From contig VFIW01000052.1 in NCBI GenBank assembly GCA_006386115.1, positions 1 through 64,000 on the forward strand: a stretch of 64,000 bases of DNA, in the 5' to 3' direction. The translations under genes and the position numbers were made by a program. Under the pieces are notes generated by a model, which was not told the DNA's origin, ran no database searches, and was given only the letters and a program-made list of their open reading frames with translations. This document shows, piece after piece, positions 12,001 to 22,199 of the stretch. The stretch is from Globisporangium splendens. Its lineage: Eukaryota; Oomycota; Peronosporomycetes; Pythiales; Pythiaceae. Numbering within the stretch: position 1 is the stretch's first letter; each line of letters opens with the position of its first letter.

Positions 12001-13737
12001 GTCACAGTCTATTTCCCGTCTTGTGGTATCTGCGGCATTTCTACGTCACTTGCCAGATTCAGATTGCTCCGTATTCCTCTCCGCTGTGGACTTTCGGGGG
12101 GAGAGACGCGCCGTGGCAGTACGGCAAGAGCAAGTCCACACCGTCGACACACAGTGGGCAAGTGTTCACTTGTCCGAAGCGACGAAGAAATCCTTTCACG
12201 CTGGCTATGCGCGCGACCCAAGTTTTGCCGAAGTGTGGCAGAGTCGCGAAGGGAACGAGAAGTTCGAGAAGCGCAACGGTCTTCTATTCTTGCGAACGAA
12301 GCACCCGGTGTTGCGATTGTGTGTACCAAACTCGAGCAAGTTGGTCACAGATGTTATTCAAGAGTTTCACGATGCTCCTGTGGCTGCTCATCCAGGAGTT
12401 CGTCGAACACAGCTGAAGTCGGCTCAATGGTATTACTGGCCCGCCTTGGAAAAAGACATTCACGAGTATGTTGGCAGTTGCCAGACTTGTGCTCGATGGA
12501 AGCGAACAATCGGAAGAAGATCGGCTTGATGATGCCAATTCCGACGCCCCAAGAATGCTGGGATGTTGTGTCGATGGATTTCATCACTGGACTTCCAGTG
12601 TCCGAAGGTTTTGATGCAATCTTTGTCACGGTGGACAAGTTGTCGAAGCGTCCGAAGTACCATCCAACACACTCGACAGCAGATGCCGAAGGTACCGCCA
12701 AGGTATTCTTCGAGGCAGTGGTTCGTCACCACGGTTTGCCGAAGGTCATCATCAGTGACCGCGATCCCAAGTTCACGTCGGACTTTTGGAAGTCGCTGAC
12801 CAAGCTCATGGGTATCAAGCTGAGCATGACAACGTCTCATCGCGCGCAAGCAGACGGACAAACCGAGCGTCAGAACCTCGTGTTGGAAGATGCGCTGCGA
12901 TGCATGGTGTCATACCATGGAGACGATTGGGTGAGCCACCTTGGAACGATCGAGTTTGCTCATGCAACTCTCGTTAATGAGTCGACCAAGTTCACACCGT
13001 TTGAAGTCGACACTGGAAGAAAGGTGCGCAACCTAATTGCCCAAGAGTTCGGCGTCGACGAAGGAAACTTCGAACCAGTAAATATAGCTGAGTTTGCCAA
13101 GAACTTTGCGGAGAAGCGCCAACAAGTCGTCAAGCTAGCCCAAGAGAACCTCAAGCAAGCTCAAGAACGCCAGAAGAAATACTACGACAGGAAGCGTCGC
13201 GAAGTGGAATTTAACGCTGGCGATCTCGTTATGTTAGATACGAAGAATCTACCCTTGAAGACGGTCGCTCAGAGCACCTCTCTCCAAAAGGCGAAGTTGG
13301 CAGCGAAGAAGGTTGGACCGTTTAAGATCGACTCAATGGTGAACAAGAATGCGGCTCGATTGGTGTTGCCTCCAAACATGAAGCGCTTGCATCCAGCGTT
13401 CAATGTGGAGTTGCTTAGCCACTACGTGGAGAATCCAACCAAGTTCCATTCAAGACCAATTCCGAAGGCAGCCCCCGTGATCCTCGACGACGAGACTGGT
13501 GAGGCTCTGCACGTTGTGGAAGCATTACTTCGCAGTAAAACCCACAACCGCCAACGAATGTGGTTGGTCAAGTGGCTCGGGTATCCTGCGCACGAGAGTA
13601 CGTGGGAATACGAGAAGAACATCCGCCATGTTTCGCATTGGAATCGACTCCTTCAAGAGTTTCAAGACTCCCAACGCGAAGTCAAGTCTGGGGGGATGTC
13701 GCGTGTGCCTGACCTCGCACGCCAGGCACGCGCGTAG
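9062..13737 (+). pseudogene. gag-pol of Gypsy A, frameshifted in integrase
   Basis: One frame runs from 9062 to 12529: Gag with a CCHC knuckle (CFNCNRPGHRASEC, about residue 251), protease (ILIDRGAS, about 345), reverse transcriptase with YLDDICIFS (about 687), RNase H (TTDASGYCMGG and TDNSACRWM), and the HHCC zinc module of integrase. A single-base loss at about 12499-12503 then moves the frame, and coding resumes to 13737 with the integrase catalytic core (MDFITGLP, ISDRDPKF, QADGQTERQN) and a C-terminal chromodomain (WLVKWLGYPAHESTWEY). The protease has Asp-Arg-Gly instead of Asp-Ser/Thr-Gly, so it is probably dead. The last 41 bp of coding overlap the 3' LTR. Domain calls are secure. Confidence 0.9.
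13684..13696 (+). other. Gypsy A polypurine tract
   Basis: AAGTCTGGGGGGA lies immediately before the 3' LTR start TGTCGCG. It is the primer for plus-strand DNA synthesis. Confidence 0.65.
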
Positions 13738-14135
13738 GATCGGCATGTGCCTGACTTCGCACGTGCCTAGCGTGCGGAGCGTCGTGGCATGTGTAACATG
13801 TGCCTGACCTCGAGTCCGAGGTCAGGCTCTCATTCATATGTAACACTAATATATACAGTTATATGGAACTAGTCAGATAAAAATACAGGTGCAGGCAGGA
13901 CACCTGGATAGGAAGAAAAGTCGAATCAGTTGAAGAAAAGGATAGGCATGCATGCAGGGAGGCTTAGACGTAGCGCTAGCGAACTAAGTCCTCCATTCAA
14001 TTCACTTTCCAATTTGCCATCAAGTTGCCACCTCCTCCTCCGAGTCCAAGCCATCGTCCCCGACTTTCAGCCAATCAAGTTCCGACTTTCCGACTTTCGA
14101 CCAATCAGATCTCAAGAAGACCCCAAACCGTTACA
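13697..14135 (+). repeat. Gypsy A 3' LTR
   Basis: 439 bp, TGTCGCG...CGTTACA. Its U5 side is essentially identical to the inverted LTR at 14248-14687 and unlike its own 5' LTR. It contains the hairpin GCCTGACCTCG-AGTC-CGAGGTCAGGC at about 13803-13828. Confidence 0.85.
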
Positions 14136-14247
14136 GCGACAGGAACCATAACCTATTCAATTCAGTTGCAAATTTTCCTTCAAGCCCTCAAGTCTTCTTC
14201 CCCCTCCAAGTCGGGAGATCGCTTCCTCTGGCAACAAGCGTGTGTAC
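14136..14247 (+). repeat. inverted 112-bp fragment of the Gypsy B left LTR
   Basis: The reverse complement matches the intact LTR at about 21590-21702 (CGCTTGT...CCTGTCGC). It is flanked by two oppositely oriented A-family LTRs. Its left end GCGAC is the reverse complement of GTCGC at 14688-14692, and its right end TGTAC is, with one change, the reverse complement of GCACA at 7696-7700. Those are the two target duplications read across an inversion. Confidence 0.8.
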
Positions 14248-14687
14248 TGTAACGGTTTGGGGTCTTCTTGAGATCTGATTGGTCGAAAGTCGGAAAGTCG
14301 GAACTTGATTGGCTGAAAGTCGGGGACGATGGCTTGGACTCGGAGGAGGAGGTGGCAACTTGATTGCAAATTGGAAAGTGAATTAAATGGAGGACTTAGT
14401 TCGCTAGCGCTACGTCTAAGCCTCCCTGCATGCATGCCTATCCTTTTCTTCAACTGATTCGACTTTTCTTCCTATCCAGGTGTCCTGCCTGCACCTGTAT
14501 TTTTATCTGACTAGTTCCATATAACTGTATATATTAGTGTTACATATGAATGAGAGCCTGACCTCGGACTCGAGGTCAGGCACACGTTACAACATGCCAC
14601 GACGCTCCGCACGCTAGGCACGTGCGAAGTCAGGCACATGCCGATCCTACGCGCGTGCCTGGCGTGCGAGGTCAGGCACACGTGACA
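14248..14687 (-). repeat. solo LTR of the Gypsy A family, inverted
   Basis: 440 bp, the reverse complement of the element A 3' LTR with very few differences, ending ...CACGTGACA on the plus strand. No internal region is attached. With the 3' LTR it forms a large inverted repeat with a 112-bp spacer. Confidence 0.85.
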
Positions 14688-15191
14688 GTCGCTACTTGCT
14701 AATGAACCCCAAAGGACTCCTACACGTTTTATAACTAAAACCTAAACATACACAATAAAACCTATTAATCTGATATATAAAACCTTGGGTATACTGAGGT
14801 TGAACCTACGGGATCTTCTAGAAGCTTGAACTTCAAGTCTTGTATAAAATCCCTGCAAAGTGATCGGCTCGCGCCACTCACTCCAGGTGGCAGACACACG
14901 TCGGTCTCGTCGCCAGTCCAGTTTCCCAAGCAGGAACCATCATTCAGTACTTGATTAGTACATGGATGTTATTACTCTGTACTGATTAGTACATGAGAAC
15001 AACATTCTGCACTGATCAGCACAGAGAACACTCGTGACGTCATCGAATGACGTCACACGTGCATGTGGGGACTGTATTACCGTAATCCCTTTGTTATTTG
15101 TGTCTCCACAATGCACGCTGAAGGTGGTGTGTTCCACACTAGATCTGGGACAGATCCACCTTCATGTAATGGCTGGTTATAGCCCATTACA
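14688..15191 (-). repeat. Gypsy B left LTR, fragment 3
   Basis: 504 bp matching 21697-22199 with scattered differences, ending GCCCATTACA. Next to it, 15192 onwards, is the polypurine tract read on the minus strand. Confidence 0.85.
14947..15056. promoter_or_regulatory. palindrome array and twin CRE/bZIP sites in the B LTR
   Basis: Three near-palindromes follow each other about 30 bp apart: GTACTTGATTAGTAC (14947-14961), GTACTGATTAGTAC (14979-14992) and CTGCACTGATCAGCACAG (15007-15024). Then come two perfect TGACGTCA octamers at 15035-15042 and 15048-15055 arranged as one inverted repeat. The other LTR carries the same set, with the twin octamers at 22042-22062. TGACGTCA is the classical CREB/ATF-type bZIP site. 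Function here is inferred. It lies about 210 bp upstream of the antisense ORF start. Confidence 0.55.
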
Positions 15192-15206
15192 TCATCCCCT
15201 CCTTAA
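15192..15206 (-). other. Gypsy B polypurine tract
   Basis: Read on the minus strand, TTTAAGGAGGGGATGA ends at the LTR start TGTAATGG. Confidence 0.6.
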
Positions 15207-15266
15207 AGTCACAAGTACCTTGCGTACTTTTGCAGACCTTTCGGAGCAGTTCACTTTCAATTGGCA

Positions 15267-16337
15267 ATGAAGCGACCAAGTGACCAAGACCAAGTGAACC
15301 GTGAAGAACGTCCGTCGTCCAAGCGACAGCGGACAGCTCCAGAACTCTTCGACATTTCTCCATTCTGAAGAAGAAGGGGGAGCTCGAGTTCTACAAGGAG
15401 CGGTTCTTCAGTTGGCGTCGGATCAACGATCGCGATGATCCGAACCAACACGTCGCAGCCCAGAGAGACTCATGGCGAACATTTGTTCGTCTTGAGAATG
15501 AGAACAAGATGGAGCGTCTTCTTCGTCGTGGCAATGCTCGTGCCGAAAGAAGAACTCCGCTGACGACAGAGCGAATCGTAGCTCTGGTCGTCGTAGTGTC
15601 GCCCCTGGCGACGCTACAAGCAGTTCTCATAGCTGCGGACCACGTCGGGAACATCAGACTCCAATGTCTGACGAGGCTCCCACGTGTCCGAGCTCGGTGG
15701 ATATCCACGCCACCGAACTCTGTAGAAGCGTTGATGGTTCAACCGCTTCTTTCCTCGACGATGAGTCGGTCGATCTTCATGATCAACAATCGACTCAACC
15801 ACCCAGCGATGCTCTCCCTGAGAGTCTAACAACGGGGGTGGGGCTGAACGAGAAAACGATTGAGCGACTCTGGAAGTGGAAGAGTGCTCATCGTGGGCAA
15901 ATCGAGGCTTTGCAGCAGCGTTGTTCGACGCTTGAGGAACGCTGCGGGAGTCTCGAGAACCTTGTCGCCGATCATGAGTCGAAGATCGACGATCTGACAG
16001 AAGGTTCTGCCCAGTGTTCGGCTTTGGAGTCCCGTTCGAGGAACGGTTCCAACAGGTTCAGGACGAACTTGTTCGACTCCAGAAGAACGAGAAGTCTCGT
16101 GAGTTGGCTCACGATCGCCTTTTGCGCTCTGTGGAAGAGGCAGGTTCGGCTCTCGAGGTACTTCGTGGCGAGTACCATTCTCGTCTTCAAGCGTTGGAGG
16201 CAGTGAAGGACCAATCCTTCGACGTCCTGCAACTCCTGTACGCCGAGAAGAATCTCCAGAGCGATGAGCTGTTTGCTCTTCGCAATCAAGTGGAGAAGCT
16301 TCACGATCAGCTCGATCGTTTGCGGAAGATCTCGTAG
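15267..16337 (+). pseudogene. antisense ORF opposite Gypsy B: basic N-terminus plus coiled coil
   Basis: A plus-strand protein frame of about 356 codons lies opposite the 3' end of element B's pol. It starts at ATG 15267, 75 bp past the LTR. The start is basic and NLS-like (MKRPSDQDQ, then SSKRQR). A charged helical part follows (ELEFYKERFFSWRR), then a Ser-rich linker, a coiled coil (IEALQQRCSTLEERCGSLENL) and a second coiled coil (QLLYAEKNLQSDELFALRNQ) up to the TAG at 16335-16337. Three breaks, near 15359, 15560 and 16018, each equal one missing base. Its stop coincides with the end of the sense integrase domain, so it fills the long linker before the chromodomain. It has no homologue that I recognise. 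Confidence 0.55.
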
Positions 16338-19300
16338 GATCCGCAGATCCACTTGGAAGGTAAGGCTTCAGTCTACCCACATAAAATGTCGGGTGTAGAC
16401 GCATGCGTGTAGGTATGTCTAGCGTATAGGCATCGCCATTGCATTTCACTACCTTGAACGGTCCAATGAACCTTGGCAGAAGCTTCGAGCTTCCCAAGTT
16501 GGACACTGCATGTTCAGGCAGGTTCGCCGTGCTAAGCAATACAAGATCATTGATCCTATACACTTGCTTGTTCTTCCTTCCGCTCTTGTCTGCTTGTTCC
16601 TTTTGCAGATCCTGAGCCTTTGCTATTGCGTCTCGAACAAACCTCACAACGGCTTGTCTCCTCACAACAAAGTCATCGACTTGCTGCCCTTCACGACTTG
16701 TTAGGTCGTCGAGGGGTTTCATCGAGTCAAAATTTGCTTTCAACTCGGAAGCAGCATTCAGGTCGTAAGACGACTTCGGCTTGTTTCCATGAGCCGGAGT
16801 CCCTCCCCCACTTAAGGTAGAGACCTCACCCATTATGGAAGCAGGCACTCGAGGGTGAATGCCATAGTTCACATAAAATGGAGAGTGACCTGTCGAGACA
16901 TGCGTGGAGTTGTTCAACGCAAACTCGGCAAGAGGGAGAAACTCACTCCACTCTTTGAAAGACGTTGCGAGCTGCGCAACACGTCTTCGAGGACTCGATT
17001 CACTCGCTCTGTTTGACCGTCCGTTTCAGGGTGTGCCGCTGTTGACATGGACAACTTGGTGTCCAGAAGTCCGAACAGTGCACGCCAGAACTTGGACGTG
17101 AAACGGGTGTCACGGTCAGACACGATCTCGACTGGTAGTCCGTGCAGACGGAATACGACGTTTACAAAGACCTTGGCAGTCTTCTCAGCAGAGATCTTGT
17201 CCGAAACAGGCGCAAGATGAACCATCTTGCTGAATCGGTCCACAAACACAAGGATGCCATTGCGTCCATGTGTGTCTCTTGGAAGTCCGAATATGAAATC
17301 CATACTCACAGACTTCCAACTGTCCGATGGGACAGCCAATGAACGAAGTGGTGCCTGCGTGGAACCAGAGGGTTTCACTCGTTGGCAGATCTCGCAAGTC
17401 CTCACATACTTGCGTACCCACTTGTACATGTGTGGCCAGTAGTAATCCCGGGAAAGACTGAGAAACGTTTTCTCACGTCCGAGATGGCCACCCGAAGGAC
17501 TGTCATGGTACTCATACAAGAGTCGATGACGCAGACCTTCGTCGTTGGGAACAACAACCCTTGCTGTATCCCCTTGTTCGACCGCATAGTACAACAACCC
17601 ATTGTGTACTCGGAAGCGGTGAACTCGCGATCTTGCGCGCGACGGAAGACCTTGCAGTGCTTTGTCGGAAGGGTCCTTGAAGTACTTCAGCAAGTCCTGA
17701 CATGTTTCGTCAAACTTGTACCCTTCGACGATCTCTTCTCGCACTGTAGTCGCAGCTCGCACCGCGATCGCTTGAACATCTTCACAGAGTCGACACGCTC
17801 CGTCCGTGCCTTCACTCTTGGTCTTCGGATCGTAATCCGGACGTCTTGACAGCGCATCGGCTAAGATGTTCGTCTTGCCTGGTTTGTAGTGTACAACAAA
17901 GTTGTACTCTGCAAAGAAGGAGAACCATCTCGCCATTCTTTGCGACAAATGAGGAGTCTTCACTGCCGTACGCAGAGATGCGTGATCAGTGTAGATAGCA
18001 AAGCGCTCCTTGCCAAGCAGATACACACGGAACTTGACCAAAGAATACTTCATCGCCAGAAGTTCCTTGTCGTGAACTGGGTAGTTCCGTTCTGCGGGTC
18101 GGAGTTGTCGTGACTGATACGACACAACTCGCTCATGACCCTCGTCATCGTGTTGCATTAATGCGCAACCGATGGCATAGTCGCTCGCATCACAGACGAC
18201 GTGGAACGGCTTGTCGTGGTTTGGCAGAGCCAACACAGGAGCTTCTCGAAGACTCCTCTTGACTTCTTCGAACGCCGTCTGATGGTCTTTCGACCACTTC
18301 CACTCAACGTCTTTCTTCAAGAGCTGTGTGAGGGGTTGCACCAACGCTGCATAATTGCGCGTGTACTTGTGCAAGTAGTTGGCTAGACCCAACCATTGTC
18401 GTAGCTGTTTGACATTCTGAGGCACTGGCCAATCGTCAATAACTTTGACTTTCTCCGGATCGACTCGAACACCGCTCTTGCCCACTAAACAACCGAGAAC
18501 AGGGATCTCGGGGGCGAAGAACATGCACTTCTTCAAGTTCGCGTAGAGTTTATTCTCACGCACGACCTGGAAAACTTGACGAAGATGATCGAGATGAACA
18601 TCGACATCAGATTTCCCATTTGTGGCCTTACTATGAACGAAAATATCGTCAAAGTAACTTGGTGCAAATGTTCACAGAGGACGAAGAACGTTCGTGACCA
18701 TTCGATTGAAGGTCGCAGGAGCATTCTTCAGTCCCTGTGGCATCACTAACCATTCCCACAGCATACCACTCGGGGTACTCACTGCGGTTAGTGGGACATC
18801 GTCTTCGCGCATTCGAATATGATAGAATCCATCTTTCAGATCGATAGCACTAAAGACGGTGCTGCCAACCATCCCATCAAGGATCATGTCCTTGCGTGGA
18901 ACCGGAGTCTGGGCCGGAATTGTCGCGTCGTTCAGCTTGTTGAAAGCGTGAACAATGCGCCAACCTCCAGTTGCCTTCTTCACACAGAAAGTGGGGCTGC
19001 AATGCGGAGACTTGCTCTCCCGCACATGACCAGCCTTAGCACGTTGTGCAAAGAACTCGTCGATTGCCTCGACTTGTTCCTTTGGCAACGGCCACTGTCT
19101 TGTGATGCAGTACTTCGTGCCAGGAAGTACATCAATCTCATGACGAATGCCTCTGTCGAATGGCAATTCGTCCGGCACCTTGTCAGGGAAAATGTCTTCA
19201 TATTCCCTGGCAAGCGCATACACGGGGTTCTTCTTGAGGGAGTCCCACGACTGCTCCCCGAACCTTCCCTTCCGTGTCTTTTCGTCCAACACATCTGCAT

Positions 19301-21428
19301 CCGCACTCGATGCTGTGTTGACGAAGCCTTCGTCGACCATTTAGACGATCACACACACCTGCGCAATATCGCCTCTCGCTAGGCTGCGCTCCAGTGTCTT
19401 CTTGCTCATCGATGGCAAGGAAATCAACTCTTGGACTGAACTTGGAGGATTTTCAATCTTCACGTGACGGATTACATCCACGTCACCTTCTTCATTGTAG
19501 ACTGCGATATTCACAAACTCGCTTGGAGTGTCTTGTGCTTGGGCACTCCCTTCGTCATCACCACTTGTACCTTCATCAGGGGTACTCAAAACTCTTGGCG
19601 AAAAACTTCTCTTGCTGGTCTTCTTCTTGTCTTGTTGGGAAGGGTGTTTGTTCCTCTTCCATTCACTCTTGTCAACGCCATCGCGAACCTTGTCGTCGTC
19701 GATGGCAAAGGAGACAGTCTTTTTCTGGCGCCTGACTGCTCCACCTCCGTTCGTCGTCTTCAAAATGGGTACCGCTTGTGAACATGGGGGGCCATCGCAC
19801 ACCGCAATATCACAAGGGCCATCTGGGATCTCTTCCACAGATGTGTACACCCATACAACTTCATCCGTTGTTGTGCAGCACAAGTCAACATCGCGTGACT
19901 TGTCAACGGAGATCTTCATATTCATCCAGTCAATGCTAGGTTGGTAACGCTTCAACCACGGCATTCCAAGGATGATGTCAAACTTGTCATCGAGGTCGAG
20001 TAAAATAAACTCGTCTTCACCTCGGAAATCTTCACACTTGATTGCCAAGCGCACCACGCGCTTCGGCATCTTCACAGTTGACCCATTTGCCAACCGGACG
20101 ATCATTGTCTTCTCTTCATTCGCATCAGGCACGAAGACACCATGCCTGACGATCACTTCATTTCGAACAAAGTTGTTCGACGCACCAGTGTCAACCAAAG
20201 CTCGTAGAGGCGTTGCAATACCGTCTACATGAACTTTGTGAACGATCAAACTTGACGTTTGACTGACACTCTTCTCACTCATAGTGGAAACTGCATGTGC
20301 TTGATGCACATAGGGGCCAGAGTCCTGTGTCTCCACAACGTCCACAGTCCTCTTTTCCGGGCCAGTAGGAGGCCCCTCCCTACTGTCCATTCCCGTTTTT
20401 TGGCCCAGGTGACCGCTCGAACCGACGACCGTAAGAACGATCGTGGTTGTTCGAACGAGCACCTTGTGTCGTTTGCCGACCTGGCAAAGACACCTTGCAG
20501 TTCCGAGCAATGTGACCCGGCTTCCGCAACGGAAACACTTCCCATCGTTGCGAGGACGCTCATTTCCAGGCGTGGAAATGTACGAGATGTCCATGGGCTC
20601 GGGACCATCATGCACGGCATTTGATTGCCGCATTGGTCTCGACGCAAACCCATGGAACTTTGCTTGCTTGATGCTGAACTCTTCTTGCATCGCACGTTCG
20701 ATGGCTTCGTCCAGCGTCTTGGGATACTCGCGGAACAGTTGGTTCCGAATCGGACCATCGTTCAGACCCGTCATGAACGTCACGACTTGCGTCGGAACGT
20801 CAATCGGCTCGTCAACGATACTCGACACCAAATAGCGAGTACGTTGTGCATACGAGTGAAGGTCGAAACGGCCTTAACGAAGCTTGAGGAACTCGGCGCG
20901 TGCACGGAACTCACTCTGTGGAGGTTCAAACGCCTTCTTGAGTTCGGTCTTGAAGTAGTCGTAGCTGGGGAAGCAGTTTAGATCGACTAAACGCTTACCA
21001 TACGCCCAGCTCTTCGCACGACCCGCAAGGTTGGACATCGCGAACAACACTTGCTGCGAAGGGTCTCGCAGTTGTCTTGCAGTGATGGCTGCATCCAACT
21101 CGACGAACCATCGTGAGAGAGGTTCGTTCTCTCCGCCGCGATACGGAGAGACGTCAAGCTTCAGTGGCACCGTCCTGAGTGAGGAAACAGGGGTTGCGAC
21201 CTGCTTCCGGGAGGACATGATCTCGTGGTGCATGAAGCTGACCACAGCACTCTTCTGGTCCTCCGGAGATGCCGATCGAAGCAGACTGACCACGGCAGCC
21301 TCTCCGATGACATCTCGCATGCGCTCAAGCGCCATCCACTCATGAGAAGACAAATGAGGGAAACCCTCAATAGTCAACTCGACAGTTTCCGGTACTGCTG
21401 GACCGAGTGGGGTTCCTGTAGCATCCAT
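15614..21428 (-). pseudogene. gag-pol of Gypsy B, multiply disrupted
   Basis: From the likely ATG at 21428, Gag runs to an in-frame TAA at 20874-20876 and continues in the same frame. The CCHC knuckle is broken by one missing base near 20527 (the frame starting KPGHIARNC is lost), and the frame later recovers. Protease ALVDTGASNNFV is intact near 20195. Reverse transcriptase has MPQGLKNAPATFNRM, then an in-frame TGA at 18672-18674 just before the catalytic YFDD. RNase H and integrase follow (HLGREKTFLSLSRDYYWP, SMDFIFGLP, VSDRDTRFTSKFW, TDGQTERVNR). A frame change near 16950 leads into the integrase end. After a linker of about 200 residues comes a chromodomain (RWVVESIVDHED...RVRWRGYP) at about 15800-15630. 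It is a dead copy. Confidence 0.85.
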
Positions 21429-21528
21429 GTTCCACACAAGGATGCTCGCAGGGTCTTGGACAGGAATGCGCGACGTGCTTAAAGCCGCGTCGGTCAAACC
21501 TTTTTCACTGGGTCGTTGGAAGGACCGC

Positions 21529-21545
21529 TCGTGAAGTGCTACCAG
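21529..21545 (-). other. Gypsy B primer-binding site
   Basis: On the minus strand TGGTAGCACTTCACG starts two bases after the LTR end CTTACA. Its first 11 bases equal the site of element A. Confidence 0.6.
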
Positions 21546-21547
21546 GG

Positions 21548-22199
21548 TGTAAGAGGGCTCTGTTCCAAAACAGCCCCTCAAACCGGCAACACGCTTGTGC
21601 CAGAGGAAGCGATCTCCCGACTTGGAGGGAGGAACGAAGACTTGAGGGCTTGAAGGAAAATTTGCAACTGAATTAAAATGGTTATGGCTCCTGTCGCTAC
21701 TTGCTAATAAACCCCAAAGGACTCCTACACGTTTTATAACTAAAACCTAAACATACACAATAAAACCTATTAATCTGATATATAAAACCTTGGGTACACT
21801 GAGGTTGAACCTACGGGATCTTCTAGAAGCTTGAACTTCAAGTCTTGTATAAAATCCCTGCAAAGTGATTGGCTCGCGCCACTCACTCCAGGTGGCAGAC
21901 ACACGTCGGTCTCGTCGCCAGTCCAGTTTCCCAAGCAGGAACCATCATTCAGTACTTGATTAGTACATGGATGTCTTATTACTCTGTACTGATTAGTACA
22001 TGAGAACAACATTCTGCACTGATCAGCACAGAGAACATTCGTGACGTCATCGAATGACGTCACACGTGCATGTGGGGACTGTATTATTGTAATCCCTTTG
22101 TTGTTTGTGTCTCCACAATGCACGCTGAAGGTGGTGTGTTCCACACTAGATCTGGGGACAGATCCACCTTCATGTAATGGCTGGATATGGCCCATTACA
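21548..22199 (-). repeat. Gypsy B 5' LTR (right copy, intact)
   Basis: 652 bp, TGTAAGAGGG...CCCATTACA on the plus strand. It is uninterrupted and serves as reference for reconstructing the order of events in the left copy. Confidence 0.85.

Larger units (their letters stand above)
7701..14135 (+). mobile_element. Ty3/Gypsy element A with chromodomain integrase
   Basis: 6.4 kb: 5' LTR 7701-8139, primer-binding site, a 116-codon leader ORF, gag-pol with a one-base frameshift, polypurine tract, 3' LTR 13697-14135. It sits inside the left LTR of element B. The 5-bp flank GCACA (7696-7700) pairs not with the bases after 14135 but, in reverse complement and with one difference, with 14243-14247, because the adjoining segment has been inverted. 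The domain order RT-RNaseH-integrase-chromodomain marks the Gypsy lineage. Confidence 0.9.
7657..22199 (-). mobile_element. Ty3/Gypsy element B, minus strand, interrupted left LTR
   Basis: On the minus strand the order is 5' LTR (22199-21548), primer-binding site, gag-pol, polypurine tract, then 3' LTR. The 3' LTR is broken into 15191-14688, a 112-bp inverted piece at 14136-14247, and 7700-7657. The LTR runs from TGTAATGGGC to CCCTCTTACA on the element strand. The fragments sum to about 650 bp after removing two 5-bp duplications, against 652 bp for the intact LTR. The flanks (GTTTA before 7657, CCAGC after 22199) do not match, so no target-site duplication survives. Confidence 0.85.
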
